Origin: Aplectana chamaeleonis
Lineage: Eukaryota; Nematoda; Chromadorea; Rhabditida; Cosmocercidae
NCBI GenBank assembly: GCA_029168955.1
Contig: JAPDOI010000709.1
Coordinates: 1-64,000, forward strand
Length of the DNA stretch: 64,000 nucleotides
Direction: 5' to 3'
Numbering within the stretch: the first letter of the stretch is position 1; every line of letters starts with the position of its first letter. The notes under the pieces were generated by a model. The model searched no databases and was not told the DNA's origin. It saw only the letters and a program-made list of their open reading frames with translations. Below, one piece after another: positions 55,831 to 64,000 of this stretch. The position numbers and the translations under genes are program-made.

Positions 55831-56320
55831 AAGGCACAGTCCAACCTCAAAAACGTTTTTCTGTTTTCCTGCCTATCTTGAAAGCGGCCCCACGCTGATT
55901 CCAATGATGTCTCTGAAATCGTATAAGACCCCCTGGTAACGGAATTATGGCCCTCCCGAAATTTAGCGGCGAAAGCATGGTGGACGAGTTCTACGAGGCT
56001 TGCATGTAACTTTCGTCATTTGCAACCGATGTAGCCGAGCTGACCTGGTTGGATAGAGAGGCCGAGAAGGAAGGGAAGAACGGGGATATTGAACGAAAAT
56101 CTCCGCTCATCTTGTCACTGATCAGCTCAAAAGATCGTAAAAAGGGCTTGCCAAAGAGGCTTCACAAGGTGGGCGCTCCAGAGTAGCTTCCTCCTATATC
56201 TCGCTTATCCGCAGGAATTGAGAGTTCGCTACTTGACAGGTGTTATATATGGTGTAGGTCTACTTCACAACCATGTGGGAATTTCTGATTTCGTCCCTTA
56301 GCCTGCCTGAACTGTGCCTT
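55831..56320 (+). repeat. Family F MITE, complete
   Basis: 490 bp from AAGGCACAGTCCAACCTC to CTGAACTGTGCCTT. TA on the left, TG (56321-56322) shared with the next E. Its left third resembles the inverted right half of family B. Confidence 0.87.
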
Positions 56321-56322
56321 TG

Positions 56323-56755
56323 AGGGCAGTGCTCACAATAAGCTTCACTTTCGATGTCTCCGCGGTTTACGGAAGTTCTAGTGCCCTATATAGCAAGGCG
56401 AGCTCAAAAAGGAGGCGAAAGCGGTGTTTTTGTATAAAAATAGGTCCTCGTTTGCTGACGATGAATTTTGAGCAAGGAGGAGTTATGCAATTAGCGATTT
56501 ATCTCACGTATCAGTACCTCCTTGATTTGATTATTTGCTGTTATCACAATCTCGTATTTTCACTTTTTTTTCACATCGAAGGGCGGAAAAGGGGCATGAG
56601 GCGCCCTGGTGACTTCAAAACGCTCGTTTGCATTCGTTATGTTGCCATTCCTGGCTCGTTTTCAACCGTTATTTCGACACTGGAAGCCTAAGATCCTTCC
56701 TGCCTATCATTTTAGTGTGGAAAATCACCAACAATGATAATCTTAAATGTTACCT
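56323..56755 (+). repeat. Family E MITE, right end decayed
   Basis: Starts AGGGCAGTGCTCACAATAAG and contains TTTACGGAAGTTCTAGTGCC. The right end should read CGTGAACACTGCC but is ATAATCTTAAATGTTACC. Confidence 0.8.
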
Positions 56756-56804
56756 TCGAACGATTACTGAGTCCCCGGGAATAATCGGAAAAAGGAGCCA
56801 GGAA

Positions 56805-56945
56805 GACATTAGAAGCCACCCCGCCTCATTACTCTCAAAGAAACTGTTTATTGTGACAAGGAAACCTTCTCTAAACCCGTCCTCTGAAATTCTCAACCCA
56901 CTCATGCTACTTTTTTTTCTCTGGACCCTTACCAATGTTGTTCTG
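56805..56945 (-). repeat. Internal fragment of family A MITE, inverted
   Basis: TTACTCTCAAAGAAACTGTT then GTGACAAGGAAACC and TCTGGACCCTTACCAATGTT follow the inverted A order. Confidence 0.6.
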
Positions 56946-56980
56946 CTCGAGAGTAAGGATCGTGGGGGACCATGTGTTCA

Positions 56981-57340
56981 AAGGCAGTGTTCACGATGAT
57001 TTTCGTCCCGAGTTTTTCACATAAAACAATGCGTTGCCCTCAAAGTGTTACTAAAATTACGAAGAAACGGCGAGAAACGCAATAAAACGTCATATTTCAG
57101 TGACATTATTCTATAACATGGACTAGTTGTCCGGTAGGATGAACATGTTCGCGGTGGTTGTCTCAAGTGGAAAATTGGGTTATCGAAAATAGCAGAATAT
57201 TTTATGGAGAGCAGGATCAGTTAGGGCCCTAAGGAAAGAACGGAGCAATAGAGAGTGGAGAATTGCAAAGGACGGGTCCACAAAAGATTTCAGTTTCCGA
57301 ACGATCAATTCCTGTGATTCTTGAAAGGCAGGGTGATACC
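56981..57340 (+). repeat. Family A MITE, truncated by a hairpin MITE
   Basis: AAGGCAGTGTTCACGATGAT through GGACGGGTCCACAAAAG. Stops at GGCAGGGTGATACC where the next element begins. Confidence 0.85.
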
Positions 57341-57343
57341 TAA

Positions 57344-57480
57344 GGCCCTAGTTATACATCGGCGTTGCGCTGCCGCTGGTTTTTGCGGGACGTCTGCGAT
57401 TGATCAGATTTCGAAATTGACCAATCGCAGACATGCCGCAGAGGCCAGCCGCAGCGAAACGCTGATGTATAACTAGGGCC
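57344..57480. mobile_element. 137-bp palindromic MITE
   Basis: GGCCCTAGTTATACATCGGC and its inverse ending AGGGCC, with near-perfect ~60-bp arms meeting at TTTCGAAAT. Flanked by TAA at 57341-57343 and 57481-57483, a possible target duplication. A fragment is at 28560-28633. Confidence 0.88.
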
Positions 57481-57482
57481 TA

Positions 57483-58018
57483 AAGGCAGCGTCTGCGCAG
57501 AAAATCGCAATAGGTTTTTCTTTTCAATTCAATATTTGACCTCATTGCTGCGTATCCATAATGCTACAGCCTCTTGAAAACCGCCTCGTGGTCTGAAAAG
57601 GCGTTCTCCCGGTCGATCATCTAGTACGAGGAGCATAAGCGCCACAACAGGCTGCGGCAATTCTAAATTTCTATATTCTTTATTTCGATAAATCCTTGCG
57701 TTCAAACGTGTGTATTGGAAGCTTCTTATTTCTAGAAAATTCTTGACAATGAAAAGGCCAAAAGAAATAATCAAACTAAGAAGTTAGAGGGGCTAAACCC
57801 TTACAGACGTCCAGCAATTCCGAGATTTGTGTGTATCACAAGACACACCGGACAGACGCTGAAAAAAGAAAGCTAAATACTCCGGGGTTTTCAAACGGGT
57901 TTTTCTCTGAAAGGTTGAGTGTTTCGGGTGGTCTTCTTGCGATATATCACAACCTTGTAGGCCTACCTGCCCAGAATAGTGAAAAATTGAACACGGTTTT
58001 TTGCGCGTACGCTGCCTT
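57483..58018 (+). repeat. Family G MITE
   Basis: 536 bp with matched ends AAGGCAGCGTCTGCGCAG and TGCGCGTACGCTGCCTT, TA at 57481-57482 and 58019-58020 (shared with F). Confidence 0.83.
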
Positions 58019-58020
58019 TA

Positions 58021-58499
58021 AAGGCACAGTCCATGCTCAGGGGCGAAATCTGATAAAACCACCTAATTATGAAGTGGACCCACCCCATATAACACCTGCC
58101 AAGTGATTTCCCCGAATAAGCGAGATATAGGGGGAAGCCACCCTGGGGCGCCCACACACGGAGGCCACTTTGGCACGCCCCTTTTACGATGTTTCGAGCT
58201 CAACAGTGGCGAAATGAGCTACGATTTTCGATAAATAACCCCGTTCTTCCCTTCATTCTCAGTCTCTCTACCCACTCAGGTCCGCTCGCAGACATCGGTT
58301 GCAAATGACGGAAGTTACAAGCCTCGGACAACTCGTCCACCATGCTTCCGCCACTCAAACTTTGAGAGGCCATAACTCCGTTCTCAGAAGGTCTTGTACG
58401 ATTCCAGAGACTTCATTGGAATCAGCGTCGGACCGTTTTCAAGATAGGCTAAAAAGCAGAAACACGATCCTGAGGTTGGACTGTGCCTTTGAAGCCAGC
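58021..58499 (-). repeat. Family F MITE, inverted, complete
   Basis: 479 bp from AAGGCACAGTCCATGCTCAG to GGTTGGACTGTGCCTT. TA on the left; TG (58500-58501) shared with D on the right. Confidence 0.87.
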
Positions 58500-58501
58500 A
58501 T

Positions 58502-58983
58502 ACACGCTTAAAAATGATACCAACTTTATGGAATGAATCAAAGGTCTGAAGCTGCTAATATTCAGAGATAACGAAAAAATCGAAAAAAAAATCAACTGAA
58601 ATGAAGATATAACGGTTCGTTCTACATATATTGGCCCAGAAGTGGACGAGTTGCACTGCATTGGCTGAAATAGCGGAGCTAGCGGCTAATTTGTTGGGAT
58701 AACGACGCCAATGTACTCGTACGGCGCTTTATGGAATGCTTATGACTTTAGAAGCGTAAAAAATGAGCCAAAATGACTGTAATTGAGCATTGAACATTTG
58801 TATTGAGGGCCTGAGCCCGTATCGATGGGCGGGGAAAGGATGATTTTGTGACTCAATACGGCTCAAATACGGTCATTTAAACTCGTTTTCAACTCTGCCA
58901 ACTTCGTGAGGGCTCTTATAGGGCCCGTAAAAACCCACTAATGTATTTATCTCAACAACTTTTGCGAGCGTGTATGCTGCCTT
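58502..58983 (+). repeat. Family D MITE, diverged copy
   Basis: 482 bp, AAGCCAGCATACACGCTTAA to GAGCGTGTATGCTGCCTT. Both ends carry the same change (CATACACGC / GCGTGTATG) relative to 39257-39754. Confidence 0.87.
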
Positions 58984-58985
58984 TA

Positions 58986-59106
58986 AGGATTTCGAGTACT
59001 TCTGGCGCGTTTTTCTCAATTTCTGCGTCATTTTAGCTCTACCCGGGGCCACTTAATCAATATAGGAAGTAATCTCGAAATTGAGGATTATCGTGAACAC
59101 TGCTTT
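58986..59106 (+). repeat. Right-end fragment of family A MITE
   Basis: TACTTCTGGCGCGTTTTTCT to ATCGTGAACACTGCTTT, before TA 59107-59108. The left ~360 bp are absent. Confidence 0.8.
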
Positions 59107-59640
59107 TAAGTCGATATTTTAATCTCCCGATCTCCCTGTTTGTAAAAAGAAGTATCAAAATTGAAATCCATCGTTGAGGTCTGATGGGCTTTGGGCATTG
59201 TTGTTGAATAAGTGGTCTGGTATAGACCTTGATCCCGTCGTAAGCCGCCTTTCATTCGGTGTGGATGTATCGCCATTATGTGTGCGGTGTTTGCTACTGG
59301 GACGCGAAGCTCGTTTCGAGCGCTACTTCTATGACGCCCCGCACTGCGCTGCTTTAAGCATACCCTCCCCTCCGAACTGGTCGCCAGCTCCACCCCCTCG
59401 TATCATGAGTTCACAGTGCTGTCCTTCCTCTTCCGCCTGCCATTCACATTTCGTCAATACTGATTCACTCTGATAATTACTTTCGTATACTACACGGTGT
59501 TCTTTTTTTGGATGTAGCTTATGTTAATCTGGATTTTGCTGGCCATCGCTCGGCAGACATCGGGCGAGCTCGTTTTCAGGTGATGCTTTCTCAGATCTGT
59601 GTCCCAAATTAGAAGCTGTCAAGGTTTTCGTGCCTCTATC
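59107..59640. other. Unassigned sequence
   Basis: No assignment. Confidence 0.4.
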
Positions 59641-59847
59641 AGAAGTATCGTACGTTTGTAATAACAAGAACAGTAAATACAATACCCGCGCTAAGTTTTG
59701 TAAAAACTGGGAGCATCTGGCAAACTTGGCAAAAAACGTCCGATGCTTGTAACCTCTTTGAATGAAGACTTTTTTGAATTCTGAAAGCGCTATCCTATTC
59801 ACAGATCAAACTGCTACCTGAATATGTGACTTGTTGGCCAAAGTTCC

Positions 59848-60039
59848 CTAGAATCGCTTTGTTTTTGAAGGAAATAGTTTTTGCAGTCGTTTTTCAAAAA
59901 CGCTGCGCGCGGCGAAGTGCGGCGAAACTTCGAGCAGTATTTGTACCAGTAATTGAAAAGCAATCTGTATGCTTTCTTCATAAATCAGGTGCAGGTGAGA
60001 GCATCTCAAGGTTTGTGCCAGTTGAATTTTCGAAACCCT
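59848..60039 (-). pseudogene. Conserved 63-codon open segment, copy 1 (unknown)
   Basis: Minus-strand frame from 60039 to a TAG at 59850-59848, preceded by an in-frame TGA. No ATG at its start, so it is an exon or gene remnant at best. The C-terminal part reads VSPHFAARSVFEKRLQKLFP then SKTKRF, rich in Lys/Arg. It is ~70% identical (44 of 63 residues) to the partner on the other arm with no length change, and many base differences fall at third positions. I do not recognise the family. Confidence 0.35.
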
Positions 60040-60104
60040 TCAATAAACACGCTTAAGAACTTCCTGAAAAGTCCGAGTTTTGTTGCGAAAGCCCTTGACT
60101 CTTA

Positions 60105-60590
60105 GAGGCAGTGTTCACGATGATTTTCTTTCTCGAGTTTTCCACTCAAAACAATGCGTTGGCTACCAAGTGTCATTAAAATTACGAAGAAACGGCGGGA
60201 AACGCGCTTATTCGTCTTATTTCAGAGATATTATTGCCTGGCCTGAACTAGTTGTCCGGTTGGATGAACATGCTCACGGTAGTTGTCACAGGTGAAAAAT
60301 GGGGCTAATCAAAAATGGAAGAATATTTTAGGCAAAACAGTATTAGTCAAGGTCCTAAGGAAAGAACGGAGCAAAACAAAATAGAGAATTGCAGAAGACG
60401 AGTCCACAAACGATTTCATTGTTACAACAAACAGTTCCACTGAGAGTAAAGACGCGGGTTGAGAGTAAAGCATTTCGTGCCATTCTGGTGCGTTTTTCTC
60501 CGTTTCTTCGTCATTGCAGTTCTACTCGGGGGCCGAAAAATCGATTTAGCGAATAATCTCAAAACCAAAGATTATCGTGAACTCTGCCTT
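60105..60590 (+). repeat. Family A MITE, complete
   Basis: 486 bp from GAGGCAGTGTTCACGATGAT to TATCGTGAACTCTGCCTT, flanked by TA 60103-60104 and 60591-60592. Here TTAA flanking is excluded (TTAG left, TTTA right), which supports TA as the target. Confidence 0.93.
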
Positions 60591-60597
60591 TATATGA

Positions 60598-60789
60598 AAG
60601 TCTTCGAAAAGTCAACTTGAACAAGCCTTGAGATTTTCTTACCTGCAACTAAATTATGACGAAACTACACAGATTTCTCCTCCATCACTTGAACAAATAC
60701 TACTCGACGTTTCGCCGCACTTCGCCGCGCGCGACGTTTTCGAAAAACGATTGCAAAAATTATTTCCTTCGAAAACAAAGCGATTTTAA
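60598..60789 (+). pseudogene. Conserved 63-codon open segment, copy 2 (unknown)
   Basis: Open from 60598 to TAA at 60787-60789, preceded by TGA as in copy 1. Reads ...LEQILLDVSPHFAARDVF then EKRLQKLFPSKTKRF. A second open frame at 60890-61135 (MHWMFFDKFARCSPFLTKLS at its start, Lys-rich end) follows in another phase and could be a further exon, but its counterpart in the left arm is frameshifted. Function unknown. Confidence 0.35.
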
Positions 60790-61135
60790 GGAACCTTGTC
60801 AAACAAGTCACATAATTAAGTAGCAATTTGATCTGTGATTATGATAGCGTTTTCAGAATTCAAAAAAGAGTCTTCATTAAAAAAGTTACATGCATTGGAT
60901 GTTTTTTGACAAGTTTGCCAGATGCTCTCCGTTCTTAACAAAACTTAGCGCGGGTATTGTACATGCTAGCGATAGAAGCATAGCTTTAGACTTGATTGGA
61001 AAGCAGTGCTCAGGCAACTCCATAAAGGCGATGAAAAAAATTGCTGAGGCACTCAAAAAGATCAGTTTGGTCCGCAAACGGATCAAATATCACAAAGGCT
61101 ACTCGGCAAGAAATGGGCTACAATCAGAATCATGA

Positions 61136-61344
61136 GGATCCTGAGTTGCCGATCCGTGCAGTAGTGCACAATTACGCCTAAAAAAATTGGAGTCTAATGC
61201 TGAGTATAGCCCAAATTCATTGACGTTCACAGCCAGAAACAATTTCAAATTTAAACAATAAAAAAGTTAAGACAACAGTTAAACAATGAAAATAGGCCCT
61301 TCATTCAATGTTCAACTCAACGAGGGCCCAAATATTCGAACAGG
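61136..61344. other. Unassigned sequence
   Basis: No assignment. Confidence 0.35.
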
Positions 61345-61513
61345 CTAGTCCGAAGGCCATGCTGGAGCGTGCTCGTCCACCATACAGAGACCGGAAAGTT
61401 GAGGATGATAATTTGGCCCAAAATGGATTTTTTCGCAGTTTCAGATAGATCCTACTACTCTGAATCCAGAAAAGAGTTCAGAGAAAAAGGTGACAAGTGT
61501 ATTTTATCCCGAG
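61345..61513 (-). repeat. Terminal fragment of family C MITE, inverted
   Basis: GCTCGTCCACCATACAGAGA through ACTACTCTGAATCCAGAAAA to CCGAGCACTGCCTT is the reverse complement of the left ~170 bp of C. Confidence 0.7.
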
Positions 61514-61629
61514 CACTGCCTTTGAATCTGAGTTTCCCGTAGAATATCGAATGTCAAGGGTCTACAATTATGGGTGCGTGAATAAATTACCACAATTTAC
61601 CCTCGTTAATGGCACACCACAGTCTTAGA

Positions 61630-61970
61630 ATGTCTTTCGAGATTTTCTGCTCATCTTGAAGACTGTCCCACTCAGATTCCAATGATGTCTCTGGAATCGT
61701 ACAAAATCCCTGGTAAGGGAGTTATGGCTTTCAAATGAACGAGTTTTCCCAGCCTTGTAACTTCCGCCATTCGCAGCTGATGTGTGGGAGCGGATCTGAG
61801 TAAAGAGAGAGGCTGAGAATGATTAGAAGGGCTGTTGACGGAAAACTTTCGTTGAGCTCTGAAGGTCGTCAAAGGAGACGAGCGAAAGTGGCTTCTTGCA
61901 GAGTGGCTTTTTCCTATATCTCGCCTTTTTGGAGGGATTGAGAGCTCTCTCTTGGCAGGTGTTATGTCCC
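61630..61970 (+). repeat. Family F MITE, both ends missing, fused to F'
   Basis: CTGCTCATCTTGAAGACTGT to CTCTTGGCAGGTGTTATGTC matches the interior of F (55831-56320). It then runs directly into an inverted F' sequence without either terminus. Confidence 0.8.
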
Positions 61971-62447
61971 AGCCCAAACTCGTGGGAAAAATTTGATATT
62001 ATGATCTGGCCGCTGTGTGTAGCAACCCTGCCAAGAGCAGAATCTCCCTTTTCAGAATAAGCGAGAAAAAATGAGCACCCATCCCCTCCGCCCCCCCCCC
62101 CCGAATGATCACTCATTCGCTCCACTCATTTCAGGGTTTTCGGTCTCAATTGGGACGAGAGGCGCCATAGATTTCAATCCAAACCTACGTTCTTCCATTT
62201 TTTATCGGTCCAGCTTTATAGTGTAGTCTGCTCCAGTGTGATGGCTGCGAACGACGAGGAATAACACAGCCGAGACAACTCGTCCACGAGTTTCTCAGAT
62301 GTCGAATTCACAATCTTTGAGGGACTATAACTCCGTTCATAGTGGGTTCCGAGCGACTCTGGAGACACCATTGTCATCAGCCTGAAATTCTCTCCAAAAT
62401 GTGCTATGAAAAATTAAGAAACTGTTCTGAAGTTGGAATGTGCCTTT
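61971..62447 (-). repeat. Family F' MITE, inverted, distal end missing
   Basis: Aligns with the reverse complement of 16990-17469, including the homopolymer run near 62090-62102, and ends GTTGGAATGTGCCTT. TA 62448-62449 is shared with the next F. Confidence 0.83.
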
Positions 62448-62449
62448 AA

Positions 62450-62880
62450 AGGCACAGTTCAACCTCAGAATCGTTTTTCTGTTTCCGTGCCTACCTTGAA
62501 AACGGTCTCACGCTGATTTCAATGCAATCGTACAACACCCCCTGAGAACGGAGTTATGAATCCTCGAAAATTGAGCTGCGGAAGCATTGTGGACGAGTTG
62601 TCCGAGGTTTGTAACTTCTATTTGCAACCAGTGTATGCGAGCGAACCTGAATGGATAGAGAGGCTGAGAATGAGGGGGAAGAACGGGGATATTGTTTGAA
62701 AATCATCGCTCATCTCGCCTCTGTTTAGCTCGAAAGATCGTAAAAGAGGCGTGCCAATGTGACTTCTCGAGATAGGCGCCCCAGAGTGGCTTCCTCCTAT
62801 ATCTCGCTTATCCGCACGAATTGAGAGCTCGCATTCGGCAGGTGTAATTAAGGGTAGGTTTTCGACCAGTCAGTCACTGC
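62450..62880 (+). repeat. Family F MITE, right end missing
   Basis: AAGGCACAGTTCAACCTCAG through CCTATATCTCGCTTATCC. The terminal CTGTGCCTT is absent before the next A element. Confidence 0.83.
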
Positions 62881-62884
62881 ATTA

Positions 62885-63364
62885 GAGGCAGTGTTCACGA
62901 TAAACTTCGATTTTGAGATTAATCGATGAATCGATTGTTTGGCCCCCGAGTAGAACTGAAATGACGTATAAAGCGAGAAAAACGCACCAGAAGGGCAAGA
63001 AATCCTTTACTCTCACCGTGCTTCTTTACTCTCAGTGTAACTGTTTGATGTGACAATGAAATCGTTTGTGGACCCGTTATTTGCAATTCTCTAATCTCTG
63101 TTGCTCCGTTCATTTCTCCAGACCCTAACTAATACTGTTTTGCCTGAAATATTTTCCCATTTTCGGTTAGCCCCATATTTCACCGGTGACAACCACCGTG
63201 AACATGTTCATACCACCGGACATCTAGTCCAGCCCAGAGCATAGTATTTCTGAATTGTGAAGATTTAGTGCGTTTCTCGCCGTTTCTTCGTAATTTTAGT
63301 AACAGTTGGTAGCCAAGGCATTGTTTTGAGACTCGGGCATGAAAATCATCGTGAACACTGCCTT
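62885..63364 (-). repeat. Family A MITE, complete, inverted
   Basis: 480 bp from GAGGCAGTGTTCACGATAAA to CATCGTGAACACTGCCTT, TA at 62883-62884 and 63365-63366. Confidence 0.92.
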
Positions 63365-63508
63365 TAAGCGTCTGTTACAGCTTCTCGTGGTCATTTATGG
63401 AATATATCTTGGAGTCGTCGGCGTAAACGGAGCAAAGTGAGCCCGTAGGCAGGTCACTTGGTAAATCATTGATGTCTTCTATGAGAAGGCTTCAAGAACT
63501 GATTTTTA

Positions 63509-63995
63509 AAGACAGTATTCACGATAAAAATGTGTTTCAGTTTAAACTAGGAATGGGTAGTGGAGGGGCATACTGTAACATTGACGTCGAAAGAACGCAT
63601 GAGAACGAGCCAGGAAAAGCTTCAAAACAGCCCGAAGTTGCCACTTCGAGCGCAAGGCAAATCCCAAAAGCGCATCACACGCCCACCGACGTAGAAAAAT
63701 GAATGCTCGAGATCGTGAGATGAGCGATGATTTCCAATCGTTAGCCCCGTTCATTCCTTCATTCTCAACTTCTCTCTTTACTCAGGTCAGCTCTCATGCA
63801 TCGGCTGCAAAAGACGGAACTTACAAGCTTCGGACAACTCGTCCACTATGTTTCCTTAACTCAATTTGTGAGGGACCATAACTCCGTTCCCAGAAGGTCT
63901 TGTACGATTTCAGAGACATCTTTGGAATCAGCATGGAGCCGTTCTCAAGATAGGCGAGCGAACAGAAAAACGATTTTCATCGTGAACACTGCCTT
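63509..63995 (+). repeat. Family B MITE, complete
   Basis: 487 bp from AAGACAGTATTCACGATAAA to TCATCGTGAACACTGCCTT, TA at 63507-63508 and 63996-63997, just inside the window end. The 63367-63506 gap holds nothing recognised. Confidence 0.9.
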
Positions 63996-64000
63996 TAACA

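Larger units (their letters stand above)
59640..60985. repeat. Large inverted repeat with an A MITE in its loop
   Basis: The left arm (about 59640-60042) is the inverse of the right arm (about 60595-60985) at roughly 75% identity. Shared blocks include TTCGCCGCACTTCGCCGCGC, AACAAAGCGATT, TTTGCCAGATGCTC and AAAACTTAGCGCGGGTATTG. Removing the A element leaves a loop under 70 bp. Each arm carries the 63-codon open frame described separately. Confidence 0.8.

Noticed and set aside
34447..63997. piggyBac origin for the AAGGCA families because many are flanked by TTAA
   Set aside because: Several complete copies show TTAG on one side and TTTA on the other, so only TA is consistently shared, and the ends do not match piggyBac CCY termini.
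1..64000. LTR retrotransposon or endogenous retrovirus
   Set aside because: No paired long direct repeats with TG...CA ends, and no gag, protease or integrase motifs seen.

Overview
This window looks like intergenic, transposon-dense DNA from a metazoan, most likely a nematode and possibly a strongylid (hookworm-like) worm. Three things point there: an intact Tc3-like Tc1/mariner element whose transposase is split by a 56-nt intron, a decayed RTE-type non-LTR retrotransposon, and very many short terminal-inverted-repeat (TIR) elements. The species call is inference. There are no operons, ribosome-binding sites or CRISPR arrays. I recognise no complete host gene. Apart from the Tc3-like transposase, the only coding candidates are a possible exon near 20.5 kb (minus strand) and a duplicated 63-codon open frame near 60 kb.

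The dominant feature is a set of 450-580 bp non-autonomous TIR elements, labelled here A to G. All begin AAGGCA and end TGCCTT, or close variants, and are usually flanked by TA. They form 'trains' in which neighbours share one TA: 36.5-37.5, 38.6-41.1, 42.5-43.5, 55.2-59.1 and 61.3-63.4 kb. Family H is a longer dispersed repeat without clear ends. Typical copies are A 60105-60590, B 34449-34932, C 42480-43022, D 39257-39754, E 55199-55775, F 55831-56320, F' 16990-17469, and G 57483-58018 and 43025-43485.

Layout. 1-4.7 kb: an A copy, the Tc3-like element inside an H copy, then an E copy carrying a nested TIR element. 5.3-9.5 kb: palindromic and foldback elements, including a 1.6-kb TIR element. 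9.5-14.8 kb: mostly unassigned. 14.9-20.2 kb: tandem arrays ((TCCG)n, a 42-bp minisatellite, a 114-bp higher-order repeat), a probable tRNA-derived SINE and a 280-bp palindrome. 20.2-29.5 kb: one possible exon, small foldbacks, 114-bp repeats and much unassigned DNA. 29.5-32.6 kb: a second 42-bp minisatellite, a foldback element and GGATAAT-type arrays. 32.6-34.1 kb: the RTE relic. 34.4-44 kb: MITE trains and ATTCGAAT arrays. 44.3-49.35 kb: a TIR element, then about 29 copies of a 145-bp satellite with an 870-bp higher-order period. 49.4-54 kb: short-word arrays and hairpins. 54-64 kb: MITE trains and a large inverted repeat.

If functional, the Tc3-like transposase would act on its own TIRs. 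The RTE lineage is a plausible driver of the SINE. The enzyme that moved the AAGGCA families is not in this window.
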